Shown piece by piece: positions 3,806 to 5,455 of a stretch of DNA of 5,455 nucleotides (position 1 is the stretch's first letter; the number at the start of each line of letters is the position of its first letter). The stretch spans positions 1 through 5,455 of the forward strand of contig SMXV01000028.1 in assembly GCA_004356175.1 (NCBI GenBank). Reading direction: 5' to 3'. Below the pieces are notes generated by a model. That model was given only the letters and a program-made list of their open reading frames with translations, had not been told where the DNA came from and did not search any database. The position numbers and the translations under genes were made by a program. Origin of the DNA: Acidobacteriota bacterium. GTDB taxonomy: Bacteria > Actinomycetota > Acidimicrobiia > Spongiisociales > UBA5794.

Positions 3806-5455
3806 ATGACCGGCGGAACTTCACCATCCAACCCACCGAGCGTGACGCCGTTGTTTCATCCGACGTCCATTGCTGTCATTGGCGCCAGCCGCGACAGGGA
3901 GTCGATAGGCGGCAGGCTATTCAATAACATCATCAACGCCGACTTCAACGGGCCGGTGTATCCAGTGAATCCGAAGACGCCACTGGTTCGATCCATCCCG
4001 ACGTTTGCCTCAGTGGTCGATATTCCGGGTCACGTTGACCTGGCATTTGTCGTCGTGCCAGCTGGTCTTGTGGTCGATGTTGTTCGTGAGTGCGCCGACA
4101 AGGGCGTGAAAGGTGTCGTTGTAATCTCCGCAGGGTTCTCTGAGACGGGAGATGCCGGCGCGGCCATGGAGCGTGAACTACTCGCAATTGTGCGGGAGGC
4201 AGGCATGAGAATGGTCGGGCCAAACTGTATGGGACTGCTGAACACCGATCCAGCCGTCCGTCTCGACGGGCAGTTTGGTCCAATCATGCCGCGACGGGGC
4301 AATGTCTCGATGTCCTCCCAGAGTGGTGCGCTCGGGCTTGCCATTCTCGACTATGCAACAGAGTTGAATATCGGTATTGCAACGTTCGTGTCGGTTGGGA
4401 ATAGGGCGGATGTCTCAGGAAACGATCTGCTGCTCTACTGGGAGGACGACCCAAGCACCGAGGTGATTCTGCTGTATCTCGAGTCCTTCGGCAATCCAGA
4501 ACGATTTGCAAGAATCGCAAGGCGGATCGCACGCAAGAAGCCGATCATTGCCGTGAAGTCGGGACGGACCTCCGCTGGCGCAAGAGCAGCGTCGAGCCAC
4601 ACGGGCTCATTGGCCAACCTTGACGTCGCAACGGATGCGCTGTTCCGTCAAGCCGGGGTTATCCGCGTCTCGACCCTCGAAGAGCTATTCGATGTCACGT
4701 CGCTGCTTGCCCTTCAGTCGCCGCCAAGAGGGAACAAGGTGGGCATCGTGACGAACGCGGGAGGTCCGGCCATTCTCGCCGTCGACGCTCTCGAGTCGCT
4801 TGGTCTTGAAGTTCCGGTGCTCTCCGATGAACTTCAGCGCGAGCTTCGGAACTTTCTCTCAGATGATGCTGCAGTGGGAAATCCGGTTGACATGATCGCG
4901 GCTGCGGGGCCGGATCAGTATCGCCAAGCGATCGAGGCGCTGCTCGCGTCAGACGAAATCGATTCTCTGATGGCCCTGTTCATTCCTGCATCGGATGTCG
5001 GCATCTCGGAGACCGCTACCGCCATCAGGCTCGCCGGCGAGGCCTGCCCTGACGACAAGACCTTTCTGTGCGTGTACATGCAGTCTGGGGGCGCGCCAAC
5101 GGAACTGTCGAGCTCTGATGTCGGGTTTCCGACGTTCGCGTTCCCTGAACGCGCCGCACAGGCTCTGCGAAAAGCGACGACGTACCAGCAGTGGCTGTCC
5201 ACGCCAGAGGGTGCAATCGTAGAATTCGACGATATCGATGTTGATCGAGCTCGCACAATCGTTGAGAGCGCCACACGCTCCGTTGGTGTGGAAGGCGGTT
5301 GGCTTGAACCGACCGCGGTGGACACCGTTCTCAAGGCGTACGGACTTGCAATACCTGCTTCCAAGGTTGTGTCGAGCTCCGCGGAGGCGGTGGTATTCGC
5401 CAATGAGATAGACGGATCAGCAGTGCTGAAGGTGATTGCACCTTCGGCAGTTCAC
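3806..5455 (+). CDS. ADP-forming acyl-CoA synthetase (acetate-CoA ligase type), alpha-beta fusion, 3' truncated
   Basis: The frame is open to the last base; 550 residues are visible and the stop lies beyond the window. The family interconverts acyl-CoA, ADP and phosphate with free acid, ATP and CoA through a phosphohistidine, in the cytoplasm. Order: CoA-binding Rossmann domain (about 15-110, SIAVIGAS at 21); first succinyl-CoA-ligase-like domain (about 160-300) with SSQSGALG, GNRADVSGNDLL, E226 in YLESF and the phosphohistidine motif SSHTGSLA with H265; second ligase-like domain (about 310-460, starting KVGIVTNAGGPAIL); and the start of the ATP-grasp domain (from about 499, LEPTAVDTVLKAYGL). 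E226 and H265 are 39 residues apart, the same as the Glu218/His257 active-site pair I recall for the Pyrococcus enzyme. The final H550 probably corresponds to the ATP-grasp HK motif histidine. Fused forms usually run to about 700 residues, so 150 or more are missing. Substrate (acetate, propionate, aryl or branched acids) cannot be read. A GTG at 3842 is an alternative start. The ribosome site is a weak AAGAG-like stretch. Confidence 0.93.
   Translation, partial: MTGGTSPSNPPSVTPLFHPTSIAVIGASRDRESIGGRLFNNIINADFNGPVYPVNPKTPLVRSIPTFASVVDIPGHVDLAFVVVPAGLVVDVVRECADKGVKGVVVISAGFSETGDAGAAMERELLAIVREAGMRMVGPNCMGLLNTDPAVRLDGQFGPIMPRRGNVSMSSQSGALGLAILDYATELNIGIATFVSVGNRADVSGNDLLLYWEDDPSTEVILLYLESFGNPERFARIARRIARKKPIIAVKSGRTSAGARAASSHTGSLANLDVATDALFRQAGVIRVSTLEELFDVTSLLALQSPPRGNKVGIVTNAGGPAILAVDALESLGLEVPVLSDELQRELRNFLSDDAAVGNPVDMIAAAGPDQYRQAIEALLASDEIDSLMALFIPASDVGISETATAIRLAGEACPDDKTFLCVYMQSGGAPTELSSSDVGFPTFAFPERAAQALRKATTYQQWLSTPEGAIVEFDDIDVDRARTIVESATRSVGVEGGWLEPTAVDTVLKAYGLAIPASKVVSSSAEAVVFANEIDGSAVLKVIAPSAVH

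Noticed and set aside
4915..5403. Minus-strand open frame of 162 codons opposite the synthetase
   Set aside because: Ser/Ala/Thr-rich antisense translation; the plus strand continues an intact synthetase domain across the same interval.
1..5455. CRISPR arrays, tRNA genes, insertion sequences, phage or defence genes
   Set aside because: No regularly spaced repeats, no cloverleaf-like segments and no transposase or integrase motifs were seen; all substantial coding sequence is accounted for by the five genes.

Overview
This window comes from a bacterial chromosome of moderately high GC content, judged by eye. It most resembles an actinobacterium, and Acidimicrobiia-like lineages are a reasonable guess. 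The grounds are the type of two-component system (histidine kinase with an N-I-F-T-H-T N-box and a G-S-T-G-L-G-L lid), the GGDEF-EAL protein with its linker, the fused ADP-forming acyl-CoA synthetase, and the scarcity of strong Shine-Dalgarno sites. No rRNA, tRNA, CRISPR array, insertion sequence, attachment site or origin was seen. The window is gene-dense, and no stretch above 300 bases lacks a gene.

Layout. (1) Positions 1-1062 (+) hold the 3' part of a GGDEF-EAL cyclic-di-GMP protein whose start lies outside the window. (2) A convergent gap follows with two small inverted repeats and no clear U-tract. (3) Positions 1120 to about 1661 (-) encode an unrecognised small protein with one membrane anchor, a Ser/Thr/Gly-rich linker and a beta-rich C-terminal domain. 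Its reading frame appears to break by one base near 1650, between a good ATG start and the membrane segment. (4) The divergent gap of about 80 bases carries two TAAGG half-sites 11 bp apart, the spacing of an OmpR-family operator. It also carries candidate promoters in both directions. (5) Positions 1752-2432 and 2429-3727 (+) encode an OmpR-type response regulator and its membrane histidine kinase, overlapping as ATGA. (6) After a short gap with an extended -10 motif, an open reading frame runs from 3806 to the window end. It encodes an ADP-forming acyl-CoA synthetase with the CoA-binding/ligase half fused to the start of the ATP-grasp half.

How the genes fit together. The kinase and regulator are a cognate pair. 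The shared divergent operator makes the small membrane-anchored protein the best local candidate for a target or extracytoplasmic accessory of that pair; this is inference from layout. The cyclic-di-GMP protein is convergent to the system, and the synthetase has its own probable promoter, so neither need be functionally linked to it.

Nothing here amounts to a clearly new system. The points most worth a second look are the divergent membrane protein with its apparent frameshift and the TAAGG operator. Two perfect hairpins inside the kinase gene are a weaker point.
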